Assembly (NCBI GenBank): GCA_907163375.1
Contig: CAJQUW010001746.1
Coordinates: 62,001 to 126,000, forward strand
Length of the DNA stretch: 64,000 bases
Source: Prostheceraeus crozeri
Lineage: Eukaryota > Platyhelminthes > Polycladida > Euryleptidae
Direction of reading: 5' to 3'
The stretch's first letter is position 1. Every line of letters starts with the position of its first letter. Positions 1 through 10,907 of the stretch are shown here, piece by piece. Below the pieces are notes generated by a model. That model made no database searches. It was not told the DNA's origin and saw nothing but the letters and a program-made list of their open reading frames with translations. The translations under genes were made by a program, and so were the position numbers.

Positions 1-46
1 GATTTGAAGCAAAATGTTTAAGATTGTGTTTATAAATTATAGGCAT
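1..46 (-). pseudogene. Minor capsid pX-like protein, element A copy (5' end only)
   Basis: The reverse strand from 46 to 1 encodes the first 15 residues (MPIIYKH...) of the protein found complete at 54204-54736 in element B. The rest lies outside the window. Its position directly downstream of the fiber gene is the same as in B, which shows that A and B share this gene order. Function is inferred only from the B copy. Confidence 0.7.
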
Positions 47-118
47 TTTTTAGGATTAAATTTGACTTTTGGAAAAAATATTTACGATTGGTTAATAACC
101 TGAGGACCTTTGATCCGA

Positions 119-1006
119 TTAAGATTTACGTTTGTGAATGTCCAACAACTTCGTGATAACTTTATTAATTTTCTTTTGCAGTTTATCTATTGCGTCAAGT
201 AGCGTGTGATGTACTTTAATTTCTTTTCTATTAACTTGCATTTTCTCCTGATTCATCTTCAACGCCGTTTTAAAAGCATTTAACTTAATTTTAAGAACAT
301 CTAATTGTCTTTTAACAGCATCTACCTGTTCTTTATTTTCTTTAGAGTTTTCTTGTAAATTTTTCTTTAATTCATTTTCTAAATTGATTTTAAGAGTTTT
401 CATTTAATCAACTTTTTGATTAAGTGGGTTTACTTCATTTATTATTCTATTCATCTTTTTCATTTGTTGAGTAATTTTAGAACTCAATTCATCAACACTT
501 TTTTGGAATGTAGTTTGTAACTGCTTTAAATTTTTTTTAATTCTTTCAGGTAGTTTTTCTATTTCATCTTCTAATTGTTCTTTCAACATTTTTATCTGAT
601 GTTTATTTTTAATGACTGCAGATTTTAAATTTATAGAAAGCAATAATAAAATTTTTGATTGTTCTAAAATCTTTTTAAAAAGTTTTGCTATATCTGCTTC
701 TAGCTCTCTATCCTTTTTATCAAGTTTTAATAATTTTTCGTTTAATGATTTGTCATTAAGTTTAAGCAACTTTAATTCACTCATCAGTGGAACCAAAACA
801 TCGTTTATATATTTTTCTCTTAAGTCATTGATTTGTGTATCAACATATTGTTTATTTGTTAACTCTGTATTTTGTTGCGGAAGAATGGAAAGATGCAATG
901 GACCAGATAAAACTTCTCCAGTTTTCATGATATAATTTTCTATTTCTATTTCTAATTCACGATTATTCGGGATATATGCACCTCCACCGACATTTGGTAA
1001 CAACAT
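119..1006 (-). pseudogene. Fiber-like coiled-coil protein, element A copy (one nonsense codon)
   Basis: One reading frame starts at ATG 1006 and ends at 119, interrupted by TAA at 404-406; B's copy has a Lys codon there. Full length would be about 296 residues. Residues 28-57 contain MKTGEVLSGPL followed by TNKQYVD, a layout strongly reminiscent of bacteriophage tail-fiber collar repeats (SGPL...KxYVD). The remainder is Lys/Glu/Leu-rich with a strong heptad pattern, so a long parallel coiled coil is likely. I infer a trimeric vertex fiber or spike. The start is preceded by the A-rich context seen at most A and B genes (TTTTAAAAATG). The assignment rests on pattern only; a generic structural coiled-coil protein is the alternative. 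Confidence 0.6.
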
Positions 1007-1109
1007 TTTTAAAACAATAAAACAGTAATTTTTTTATATAATGAGAAAAAAAATAAATTTTTTTCTAATAAAAATAAAAAGATAAATTTTTTCTAACAAA
1101 AATAAAAAA

Positions 1110-2438
1110 ATGGATAAAGCAAATTTAAAAAAATTATATTTGTCCGCATCATCCTGTTCTTCTTATTCGACGAGATCAACGGGATCTGAAAATAAATGTT
1201 TTGATAATAATAATAATTATCCATGCATAGATGTAAATATTTTATTCGAATTACAAGCTGAAATATTTAAAGAACAAACTAAAGGGTTACCTTCTATAGA
1301 AACTAATTCTTGTATATTTCCAGGAGATCCATTTATTAAATTTATGGATATTGTAAGCAAATATAATGATGTTGCTTATGTAGAATTAAATAAAAAAAAT
1401 ATGGTTATAATAGGTCATAATAATGTTTATGGTTTTATGAGAGCAGTGTTGCCAATTAGAAATACGGATTGGATAGAAACTAAGATAATTATTTATATCA
1501 ATATTAGAGAATTAGTAAAAAAATTAAAATCTTTTTCAAAGGAAGAAATTAGATTATTTTTTGATGAACAAAACCAATATAACATTCATATCGAGAGTAA
1601 AAAACATAATGAAGAATTATTATGTCAAGTATATTATAGAGATACAATTTATAAACAAGAAACTGCCGATATGCCGCAAAGATATGATGATACATATATA
1701 GGATTATATTCAAATTCAAATATTAATTTGTTGAAATCTTACATAAATGGTTTAGCTCAACAAGAAAAAATTTATATGTGGACAACACCTTATACTATTA
1801 GCAATGACCATAATCATAATAATTTTAAAGAATCTTATAATAATAATAGTGATAATAATATAGATGATGATAGTATAAATGATGATTCTGAAACATCTGA
1901 AAAAGGTGTAAATGGTAAAAAAGATTATAGAAATATTAGTAATTATGAAAATTTAAGTGAAGAAAAATGTATATCTCATACTGATGTACATGATATTAAT
2001 ACTACATATAATCAAAATTTATCTAAATTTCATTTTCTTGCAATTGAAAATAATAATGATGGTATAGTTGAAGATACTGTTAGTCAACTATGTGTCGGGT
2101 CTACAAAATTTAAATTAGGATTTACATCTAATCAATTTAAAATTTTATCATCTTTAATAAAAATTAAAAATGATTCAGATTATGGTGGTGTTATTAAATT
2201 TTCCAAAATAGATCAAAGACCAATATTTTTCTCTATTATATTATTATCAAATAATAAATATAATTTAGAATTAGATATTCCCATCAGGGAATGGTATCCT
2301 ATCAGGGAATGGCATCCTATACCAAAAAGTGTAATTTATGATGTTGAAGAATCAATTTATGATGATGATGAAGAATCAATAGTTAGTGAAAATAAATTTA
2401 AATTACCTTTTGATAAAACGTTATATGATAAAACTTAA
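1110..2438 (+). CDS. Uncharacterised 442-aa protein of element A
   Basis: Open frame of 442 codons starting at ATG 1110 after an A-rich leader. I do not recognise the family. Residues 1-35 are Ser-rich. Residues 40-215 look like a mixed alpha/beta domain with many short beta strands. Residues 230-290 are an Asn/Asp/Ser low-complexity linker. A second folded segment lies around residues 325-395, followed by a short repeat (PIREWYPIREWHPI) and an acidic tail. Two similar folded halves joined by a linker would be compatible with a sliding-clamp-like processivity factor, especially just upstream of a polymerase, but I see no diagnostic residue. It is the only A gene left of B without a visible break. 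Nothing similar is seen in element B. Confidence 0.6.
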   Translation: MDKANLKKLYLSASSCSSYSTRSTGSENKCFDNNNNYPCIDVNILFELQAEIFKEQTKGLPSIETNSCIFPGDPFIKFMDIVSKYNDVAYVELNKKNMVIIGHNNVYGFMRAVLPIRNTDWIETKIIIYINIRELVKKLKSFSKEEIRLFFDEQNQYNIHIESKKHNEELLCQVYYRDTIYKQETADMPQRYDDTYIGLYSNSNINLLKSYINGLAQQEKIYMWTTPYTISNDHNHNNFKESYNNNSDNNIDDDSINDDSETSEKGVNGKKDYRNISNYENLSEEKCISHTDVHDINTTYNQNLSKFHFLAIENNNDGIVEDTVSQLCVGSTKFKLGFTSNQFKILSSLIKIKNDSDYGGVIKFSKIDQRPIFFSIILLSNNKYNLELDIPIREWYPIREWHPIPKSVIYDVEESIYDDDEESIVSENKFKLPFDKTLYDKT

Positions 2439-2583
2439 TGTGATGAAACTTAATGTGATAAAGAAAATAAAATAACTTAAGAACGTGAAATATATAATAA
2501 TATATAATAACTCTCAAGACCTTGATATTAGAATATTTATATCTAAAATTAAAACACAAATTTTTTCTTTAAAAAATAAAAAA

Positions 2584-5500
2584 ATGGAAAATACCAAGTT
2601 TTATTGTGTCTTATGTAAAAGACAGTTGCAAACAAAAAGAAGTTATCAATCTCATTTAAATAGTAAATTGCATTTACAAAATGTAGATCGAATTGATGAA
2701 GGAAATATATTAAAATTAAATAATTATATAAACTATCTAGAAACATTACCTACTGATATAAAAGTTAAAAAAATATTTGATGATTATTCACATTCAGAAT
2801 ATAAAAAAGTTTTTAATAGTGAAGATGAGTCCATACCAGATGGAAGATATTTATTTAGCGATACTGATGAATTTAACGAAATAGATGAATTTGATGAAGC
2901 TGAACGAACCGATGAAGCCGTAGCAAATATAAAATATTTATTTAATCAGTCTGTGCGAACCGAAGGTTCTAGGGCTTCGCCCGTTGAATATAATGAAACC
3001 GATAAAACTTTTTATAATGTATTAACAAACTTTTATAATATATTTAGAAAATCTTTCAAATGTTATATGAATGTAGAAGTACTTTATACAAAAACTGGAC
3101 CTGATGGAATTCCTGAAGAAATAATGCAAGGACATTTTACAAATTCACAAGAAATTCATAATGTAAATGATATACAACCCATATTTGAACAAATGATACT
3201 TAAATTAGAAAATTGTATAATTGAAGCCCAGTTACGTAAATCTGGTTGGAGATTTGTTAAAATACTATCTAAGAAAATAGTAATTGATAAATATAAAAAT
3301 GATACTGGTGGTAGTTATGTTCCTTTGCCTTTCAGTTCACCACAAAAAATCAAGATAAAAAATGAAGATGATTATTGTTTTTTGTGGAGTATTATAGCAC
3401 ATTTACATCCTGGAAAATATCATAAAGAAAGACTAAGTCATTACAATAAAGAAGAATACATAAATGAATTTGATCTCTGTGATGGCTTAGATGAATTTCC
3501 ATATGATTATAATAGGTTAATAAAGTTTCATAAAAAGAATATAAATTTAATAGAAGTAAATGTTTTTGAATTAAATGTGAATTATGTTTCTATTGGTAAT
3601 ATTACTCCATTTTACTCAGATTCAAAAAAATTTTATTTGAATAATAAAAATTTATGTCAATCAGAAATAGTATATAATGATAGTGGAAATTACATGCATC
3701 ATAATATTTTTTACCAAGGAAATATAATATGTACTGAAAAATTTGAAATTATAAAAACACTATCACCAATAATGATTAATCATAATAATTATAAAGGACG
3801 TAATTATAATTATGATTATGATTCCGATTATTCATCCTTATCTTTAGAATATCAACAAAACATACAAAATTTACATGAAATTTTACAAAAATTTAAAACA
3901 GATTATCAACAACAAACAAAAATATTAGTACAAGAATATGGCCATAAATATCAAAATAAGATAGAAACGATTCAAGAATTAAATATAGACATTAAAGAAT
4001 TAAATGAGGACAATGAAGAAATAAATGAATGTTTTAAAAAAGGTCAACAGCAATATAAAGAACAATATAATAAAGAATATGAACAAGAGCTACAAGTATT
4101 AAATCGAAATTATCAACAGTCTGAAAAAGACTTTCAAAGACATATCGATTTAACACATGAAATGTATTTTGATTTATTTGAAAAATTAAAACAATCAAAA
4201 CAATCTGCACAAGCAAATATATTAAAACAACCAGCACAAGCGAAGATATTATATTATCAGGGTCATTTTATATTGTGTAAAGATGTTTCTATATTTACAA
4301 AAACTTCAGATAATACATATTTTCCTTGTCTTCAATGTATGACAAGTTTTAGAACTTTAGAAGAAATGAATAGACATTTGGAGAATTGTCAACAAAATGA
4401 AGCATTCAGAAACACATTTCCAAAAGATGATTATTTAGAATATAATAAATGGTATTTAAAAATAAAGTACCCTTTACTATTTATTGTGATTTTGAAGCAT
4501 ATAATGTTAACATGACACAAAATTCTGAAAATGATAATTATGAAGAAAGTGCACCTGAACAAAGTAAAGGAAAATATTTATTTGAACAAAAACCATTATG
4601 TTGGGGAATGTACATTCATTCAAATTATTATCAATACTATGGTGAAGATAGTTCAGAAATGTTTACAAAGAAAGTAGAAGAATTGCAAAATTATTTTTCA
4701 CAATTGCTTGAAATAAATATACCAATGATGCCATTAACAGAAAAAGAAAAAGAAAATTTTATTAATGAAACAAAATGTTATTACTGTGGAAAAGAATTTG
4801 CAAAAAATTATAAAAATGGCAAAGGTAGATATATTGATTGATAAGCGAAGCGACGGCTCTGCCGACAAAGTAAAAGATCATGATCATCTAAATGGATTAT
4901 ATAGAGGTGCAACACATAATTCTTGTAATCTTAATGCTAATAAATTTAAATATAACTTTGTTCCTCTATATTTCTACAATGGTTCTAAATATGATTTCCA
5001 TTTAATAATGAAAGATTTATTTTCATCTGAAAAATTACAACAACAACAAATAAATGTACTATGTAAAACAGAAGAAGAATATTTTTCAATGCAATTAGGT
5101 TGTATTAGAATTTTCGATGCATTTAGATTTTTTACTCCTTATTCATTAGATGTTATGGGAAAAACTTTGAAACCTGAACAATGTAAAATATTAAATAAAT
5201 ATAATTTAGAACCTTTAAAAGGAATATTTCCGTATGAATATATAACTGGAGACAAAACCAGCGGTTCACAGTCGAAGACTGATATAAATAGAATAAACAA
5301 AATAATGAAAGAACAAAAACTTCCTCCAATAAATAAATTTAAATCAACATTAAAACAATCACAATTATCTGAAGAAGACTATGCAGAAGCTGAAAAGAAT
5401 TGGAGAGAGTTAAATTGTAAAACAATGTATGATTATACAATGAAATATCTTAAGATAGATGTCTTAAATCTAGCTGATCTATTTGAAAACTTTCGTGATA

Positions 5501-6847
5501 TGTGTTTAGAATATTACTGAATAGATCCATGTTATTGTTATTCTACACCAGGTTTAACATGGTTAGCAGGATTAAAACATACTGGTGTTAAACTTAAACA
5601 TTATAAAGAAAATACATATGATAAATTATTATTTTTTGAATCTGGAATTAGAGGTGGAGTTTCATCAGTTTTAGGTAATAGATATGTTAAGTGTTATAGT
5701 AAAAAAGTAAATCCTGATGATTATGGAATAATGAAACCTTTATCTCCAGAAGAAAGCGATCAGTTTATAAAATTGTTTAATCAAAATATAGAAGGACTTA
5801 TATCAAATGAAGAGAGTCAAGCAGCAGTTGATGAAATCATGAGAGAAAACTATTTGTTATAATATGATTTTAATAGCTTATATTCTTCTTGCATGATACA
5901 AGAATTACCAACAGGTGAGATGGAATGGTTGAATATTCTTGATTATCAAAAAACATATGATGGAAATTATAATCATGGTTATATATATGAAGTTGATTTA
6001 GTATACCCTGATTATATAAAAGGCGCAACAAAATATTATCCTTTCTGTCCCGAAAACAAAATTCCCAATATAGAAGATTTTACAGATTATCAAAAATCTT
6101 TAATTCCTAAGAAATACAGACCAACAAAAAAACTTATGTTAACACAAGGTAATAAAGGAAAGTATGTTGTTGAAGGAAGAATGCTAGATTGGTATTTAGA
6201 TCATGGAATGATTCTTTTAAAAATTCACCGGAAACTAGTGTATAGAAAATCTAGGTGGTTAAAAGATTATATAGAGTTCAATATTGAAAAACGTAAAATA
6301 GCTAAAAGAAATAAAGATGATTTTGGAAACGTATTCTTTAAATTAATGAATAATGCATTTTATGGTAAGACTTTGGAAAATGTGCGTAATAGACAAAATA
6401 TTGAAATAGTTCATGATAAAGATAGGTTTGAAAATTTAACAAGGAAACCTACATATAAAAGAACTACTAGATTTAGTGATAATCTATGTGCTGTACATTT
6501 ACGTCGAATCAGCGTAAAACATGACAAGTTTAATTTTATAGGATTCACTATATTAGAATTAGCTAAACTATTTATGTATAAATTTATATATGATTATTTA
6601 GCACCTGCTTATGGCAAAAACAACAAATTACACTTTACAGATACCGATTCTGTTTTCTTAGAATTAACAATACCGTATAATTCTTCACTTGATGAAGAAA
6701 TTAATAAAATAAAAGATATCATTCATCCTTCTGATTTATGTAAAGTAAAAGATGAACTAGAAGGAAATGAAGATTTCATAACAGAAGCTATATTTTTGAA
6801 ATATAAATGTTATTGTTATAATACAACTAATAATATTAAAACACGTA
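2584..6847 (+). pseudogene. polB: Family B DNA polymerase with N-terminal zinc finger (element A), 5' part, broken
   Basis: Protein-primed-type PolB of adintovirus/Polinton kind. The start at ATG 2584 follows the usual A-rich leader. In order: a C2H2 finger (CVLCKRQ...H...H, residues 6-28), a terminal-domain segment with the family signature DDYCFLWSIIAHLHPGKYH (about 3367-3423), a coiled coil (3850-4230), a second finger CLQCMTSF (about 4328), Exo I YCDFEAYN (about 4480), a cysteine pair CYYCGK (about 4780) with HDHLNGLYRGA, Exo II YDFHL, Exo III YLKIDVLNLADL, motif A DFNSLYSS (5866 on), motif B KLMNNAFYG (about 6340) and motif C FTDTDSVF (about 6638). Breaks are a frameshift near 4450-4470, a frameshift near 4835-4870 inside a GC-rich palindromic insert, TGA 5518-5520 and TAA 5860-5862. 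Element B then cuts the gene at 6848. Confidence 0.92.
6842..6847. repeat. Target-site duplication of element B, left (CACGTA)
   Basis: Six bases directly before B's terminal AGTAGTATATAGT. The right partner at 56319-56324 is CACATA; the single difference is G to A within a CpG. Six-base duplications are typical of Maverick/Polinton integrases. Confidence 0.85.
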
Positions 6848-7333
6848 AGTAGTATATAGTATGACATCCGGCGCAACGCTTCGCTTCGCTTTGCTTCGCT
6901 TCGCTTGCGCCGGATGTCACACTTTTGCGGGTTTTTTCAAAAAATCAAAATTTCAAAAATTTCAAAAATTTAGGTAGACTTCAAATTTCACGTGGCCGAA
7001 GGCCGAAGGGCGAAAATTTAGGTAGTGACAAATTTTCAAAAAAATCAAAATTTCAAAAATTTAGGCGGTCTCAAAATATCACGTAATCGAAAATTTAGGC
7101 GATCTCAAAATATCACGTGGACGAAAATTTAGGCGGTCTCAAAATATCACGTAATCTAAAAAAATATCACGTGGTCGAAAAATATCACGTAGCCGAAGGT
7201 CGAAATGTAGCCAGATGAAAATTTAGGTAGACCAAAAAATATCACGTAGTCCTAATATACCAGAAGATTGTATTCAAAATATTTCTTTAAAAATGGAAAC
7301 CTCAACGGGGGAAGCCTCAGAAATGGAAGGAAT
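6848..7333 (+). repeat. Left terminal inverted repeat of element B
   Basis: Matches the reverse complement of 55849-56318 with few differences, from AGTAGTATATAGT to the segment AATGGAAGGAAT inside the first gene. It holds a subterminal GC-rich hairpin (6862-6919) and a run of short direct repeats built on TCTCAAAATATCACGT alternating with GAAAATTTAGG (6970-7260). The repeat includes the first codons of the membrane-protein gene, so the right TIR also carries an orphan copy of that gene start. No separate gene is seen. Confidence 0.93.
6862..6919. repeat. Perfect 15-bp subterminal hairpin in B's left TIR
   Basis: TGACATCCGGCGCAA (6862-6876) pairs with its exact complement at 6905-6919 around a 28-nt loop made of CTTCG-like repeats. 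The arm is GC-rich in otherwise very AT-rich DNA. The right TIR has the same arms with a 13-nt loop (56262-56304). Confidence 0.9.
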
Positions 7334-7959
7334 AAAAGTGGAAGAAACCGCAAGAATATATCCTTCGTTATCATATGAACGTAGTTCTACTTTAATGAAC
7401 ATTGAAAAGATAAACATCGAAAAGATGAATAAAGAAAAACATAAAGACAGAGTTAGGTATATGAAAGATAAAGAATCTCAATTATTATTAAGATTAGAGC
7501 ATTATAAAAAATTAAGAAAGAGATGGTCTAAAGTTAAAAATGTAACACAAGGTATTAGCATATTCTTAACAATAAGTTTAGGTGCTTTAACAATTGTTAT
7601 ATCTTCAGGTGTTTTAGTAATTCCAGTAGTTGCTACAGCTTTAACAGGTACGGGTGTTTTTGCAACTTCACTTGTTACAATGTTTAAATCTTTAATAACC
7701 AAGAAACGAAAATCATTAAAAAACTAAGCATTTACATATTAAAGAAGTCTATGACAAATTGCATTACTACTTTCAAAGAGTATGTGATGATAATGTTATT
7801 ACGTTAGATGAGATTGAAAAATTTGATCAAATAGCTAATGAAGTAAATCAAATATCATTTCATTTAAAGACCGAAAAAGTTGATGATAAGAATAAACAGG
7901 ATGGTAAAACTTTTAGTGATGGTAAAATTTCTAATGAAGAAAATGATAAAATTTTTTAG
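7293..7959 (+). pseudogene. Conserved membrane protein with EF-hand-like tail, element B copy (frameshifted)
   Basis: Starts at ATG 7293 in the typical context TTTAAAAATGG; the first codons are inside the TIR. Hydrophobic segments lie at about residues 85-135. An extra A near 7720 gives TAA at 7725-7727, and the tail (DNVITLDEIEKF...) continues in another frame to 7959. The element A copy (59332-59973) has no such break. This is the same family: a two-helix membrane protein of adintovirus/Polinton elements with a helical acidic tail, function unknown. From 7960 to 8152 only AT-rich spacer with short repeats of AAACTTTATTAAAC is seen, conserved in A. Confidence 0.8.
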
Positions 7960-8152
7960 AAGAGCTAAAATCTTTAAGCGAAAATTTAAGCAAAACTTTA
8001 TTAAACAAAACTTTATTAAACAAAACTTAAAACGAGAGAACTTAAAACGAAAAGATGTCAGACAACAAAGCAATAAAAAAATAATTTGTTCAGTAAAATG
8101 TTTTTGCTGTATTCCAATGTTACCACAAAATTCAAATATTATATTTTAAAAA

Positions 8153-8851
8153 ATGGATAAAATTAAGGCTGATAATCAAAAAAGACTTAAACAATTAGAA
8201 GAGTTAATAAAACAAAAAAATATTATGAAAGAAAATCATCTTCAGCATAGAATGATAAAAGCTGGTATTCAATCTGATATGTTTGAAAAAATGCAGCAAA
8301 CCGAACAAGTAAAAACTGATTTTGAAAAAACTATGGAAACATTTAAAACTCTTGAAAAAGAACTTACAAATAATGATAAACAAATTATTATAACAGATCC
8401 AGAACTTGAAACTATATTAGATGACTATGGATTACTAGAATCAAACATTGATAAGAAATTACCAAAATCTATGCAATTTGAACATTCTATTTCATTTATA
8501 GATGGAAAAACAATACCTAGATTTTATCTCGGACAAAAAGAAATATTTCCACAACCTTTTCGAGGTTTAATTTTTTCACCAGATAAATATGCTTTTAATT
8601 TAGATAGAAATTTTGTTGATCTTTTAAGAGGAGCAGATTTAAATAATTATGCTGTAGAAGATCTCATAAAATATAAAGCTATGTTAGATAGAGTTAAAGC
8701 AGGAAAAACTCTTAAACGTTATAGAGAATTAGAAAATTTATTATCAACGGGAGTTAAAGTAGGAAAAGGTTTTAAAACTGAAACAACTGTATTTTTACCA
8801 GATGATCCACAAGAATTACTAAATAGATTAAATATTTTAATTCTGCAATAA
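8153..8851 (+). CDS. Conserved 232-aa adintovirus-type protein, element B copy
   Basis: 232 codons from ATG 8153 (context TTTTAAAAAATGG), open throughout and nearly identical to the A copy at 58480-59178. It has a charged coiled-coil N-terminus and a conserved C-terminal domain (LGQKEIFPQPFRGLIFSPD, KYKAMLDRVKAGKTLKRY). After the TAA, the -1 frame from about 8846 to 8950 continues with a helical segment ending KKILNEEDYKS, which resembles the usual C-terminal tail of such proteins. The stop is therefore probably a frameshift shared by both copies. From 8950 to 9063 there is a palindromic GC-rich repeat and AT-rich spacer. Function unknown. Confidence 0.75.
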   Translation: MDKIKADNQKRLKQLEELIKQKNIMKENHLQHRMIKAGIQSDMFEKMQQTEQVKTDFEKTMETFKTLEKELTNNDKQIIITDPELETILDDYGLLESNIDKKLPKSMQFEHSISFIDGKTIPRFYLGQKEIFPQPFRGLIFSPDKYAFNLDRNFVDLLRGADLNNYAVEDLIKYKAMLDRVKAGKTLKRYRELENLLSTGVKVGKGFKTETTVFLPDDPQELLNRLNILILQ

Positions 8852-9063
8852 AAGAAGGACATAATTCTAGTTTCAATGAAATTCATGCTATATTGAAAAG
8901 ACTGTTAGAAAAGAAGATTCTAAATGAAGAGGATTATAAAAGTATAACGGGACATCGGAGATGTCTTCCAGGGCTTCGCCCGTAGCTGAAATATGTAGTT
9001 GTTTTTAATTTTTTATAAAAAAATATTTGGTAAAATATATTTATTCAAAATTTTAACTAAAAA

Positions 9064-9851
9064 ATGTGTTCAGCAGATTTAGACAAAATTAATTATCATT
9101 TAGAAAATCTAACAGAGATTTTGGGCTCATCAAAATTTAGTACAACGTTAAAAATGATAACAAGTACTTCATCACACACTTGTAATTTAGAACCCATTCT
9201 TCATTTGGAACAAAATAAAAATTATCAAATTGCATTGAATAGTTTCTCCACATTTAACACTATTCAAAACGTTATCAAAGATGTGAATGATCAATTTAGA
9301 TATTCTACTGATAAAGGCAAAACGTGGAAACTGCTAACGTTTCTTCCTGGTTCTTACGAAGTTGAATCAATATCAAATGAAATTAAGAGACATTTAGGTA
9401 TACCATTTAAAGATAAGAAACAATTACATTTCGCAGTTGAACCGGCAGTTAATAAATTTTCTCTTACTTTAGACGAAAATCATCAAGTTGATTTTAATCA
9501 TGATAGATCATTGTCAAAGCTATTAGGATTTAATAAACAAACCTATAGTCAAGGTTATCATTTAGGTGAGAAGATTCCAAAAGTAACTGAAATAAATTCA
9601 ATTGTTGTACATTGTGACATTATTGAAGGAGGATATATAATGGTAAATTGTCAAATTTAATATTCAGTTTTCCAGCTTTTACTGTACCCATTGGTTATAA
9701 ATTAAATGTATTTCCACAAACATTAATATATTTCCCTATTACAAGAAAAACTATTAACAACATTAACATTAGAATCACTGATGAGAAAGGACAAGAAATA
9801 AATTTTGGAGGTGAAGAGATTATGATAGATCTTTTGGTTCGGGGGGTATAA
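9064..9851 (+). pseudogene. Penton protein, element B copy (one-base deletion)
   Basis: Starts at ATG 9064. Almost identical to the intact penton of A (57484-58287) but with a shorter N-terminus. A one-base deletion in an A/T run near 9640 moves the last 67 codons to another frame (9648-9851). The conserved blocks GSYEVESISNEIKRHLG, SLSKLLGFNKQTY and YFPITRKTINNINIRI are all present. Single jelly-roll vertex protein by family. It sits between the 232-aa gene and the ATPase in the same orientation, as in A. Confidence 0.88.
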
Positions 9852-9953
9852 GCTCCCACGCGAAGCTAGAGAAGTTTAATTTTCTTCTTCTTATTCTTCT
9901 TCTTTAAAAACAAAAAATAAAAATAAAATAAAAATAACATTTTTTATTAAAAA

Positions 9954-10721
9954 ATGAGTGAAGTGCCCCCATTAAATAAAAAAAACTCAAATTTAATCAT
10001 CATCCAAATTTATCTAATAAAGTTTTGTCAGTTATTTGTGGAAGATCAGGTTGTGGTAAAACGCATCTATTATTTAAAATTTTAATGACTCCAAATTTTT
10101 TGGGTTATAACAATCTTATAATTTATACAACAACAGCAGAACAACCCGTCTATCAATTTTTAAAATATGGATTTGAAAATAATCTTAAAAAAACAGCAAT
10201 TGCTTCATTATTCAAAGAATATGAAAAATTCTGAATATGAAGAAGAAATAAGTTCGTGGTGTGAAGAAGCAGCAAAAAATAATCAGTTAGTAGAATCCAA
10301 TAAAAATAAGCATATAAAGATACAATTAATAGATGATAGTGGTAACATGCAAGATCCTAGTAAACTAGATAAAACAATGAAACATTGTGTAATTTTTGAT
10401 GATTGTGTTAATGATAAAAATCAGTCAGTTCAGAGAAATTATTTCACAAGAGGTAGACATAATAACTGTAGTGTTTTTTATTTAACACAAAGTATGTATT
10501 CATTAGACGGAAGTGTTATTAGAAAGAATGCAAATATATTTATACTATTTGAAATAAATGCAAGAAACTTAAGTGATCTGTTAAGAGATTTATGTGTAAG
10601 AAATAAAGATGAATTTAAGCATTCGTGTAATAATGCTTGGTCAAAAGATTATGGCTTCATTACAATTAATATTGATAAAAAAATTCATGATAGAGTTATA
10701 GAAGATTTGTTCTCTGACTAG
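9954..10721 (+). pseudogene. Packaging ATPase (FtsK/HerA-A32 type), element B copy (two frameshifts)
   Basis: ATG 9954 follows ATTAAAAAATG. The first frameshift lies in the 8-base A run near 9980, as in A. Walker A is GRSGCGKTHLL (about 10042-10075). A second frameshift near 10230 is an inserted T relative to A. Walker B is KHCVIFDDC (about 10381-10407), followed by RNYFTRGRHNN and YLTQSMYSL. By family it pumps DNA into capsids of the double jelly-roll lineage. From 10722 to 10860 there is no gene, only GC-rich palindromes and four copies of a GTGATCGAA(T/C)GGA-type repeat. Confidence 0.9.
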
Positions 10722-10907
10722 CCTTCGCCCCGACTGAAATTCTGAATCGAACAATTGTTCTCTGACTAAGCTTCTCCCCGACTGAAAGTCGATAGATAAT
10801 ATTTTCGCGCAGTGATCGAATGGAGTGATCGAACGGAGTGATCGAACGGAGTGACCGAATAATTTTTTCTTATAAATTTTTAGTTAATAAAAATAAAAAA
10901 AAATATA

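Noticed and set aside
612-935. Plus-strand ORF over the fiber gene
   Set aside because: Antisense shadow of a Lys-rich coiled coil (Phe/Ser-rich product).
5518-5862. Alternative genetic code (TGA, TAA or TAG read as sense)
   Set aside because: Stops of all three kinds occur in the elements' genes together with frameshifts, while other genes end normally; decay explains them.
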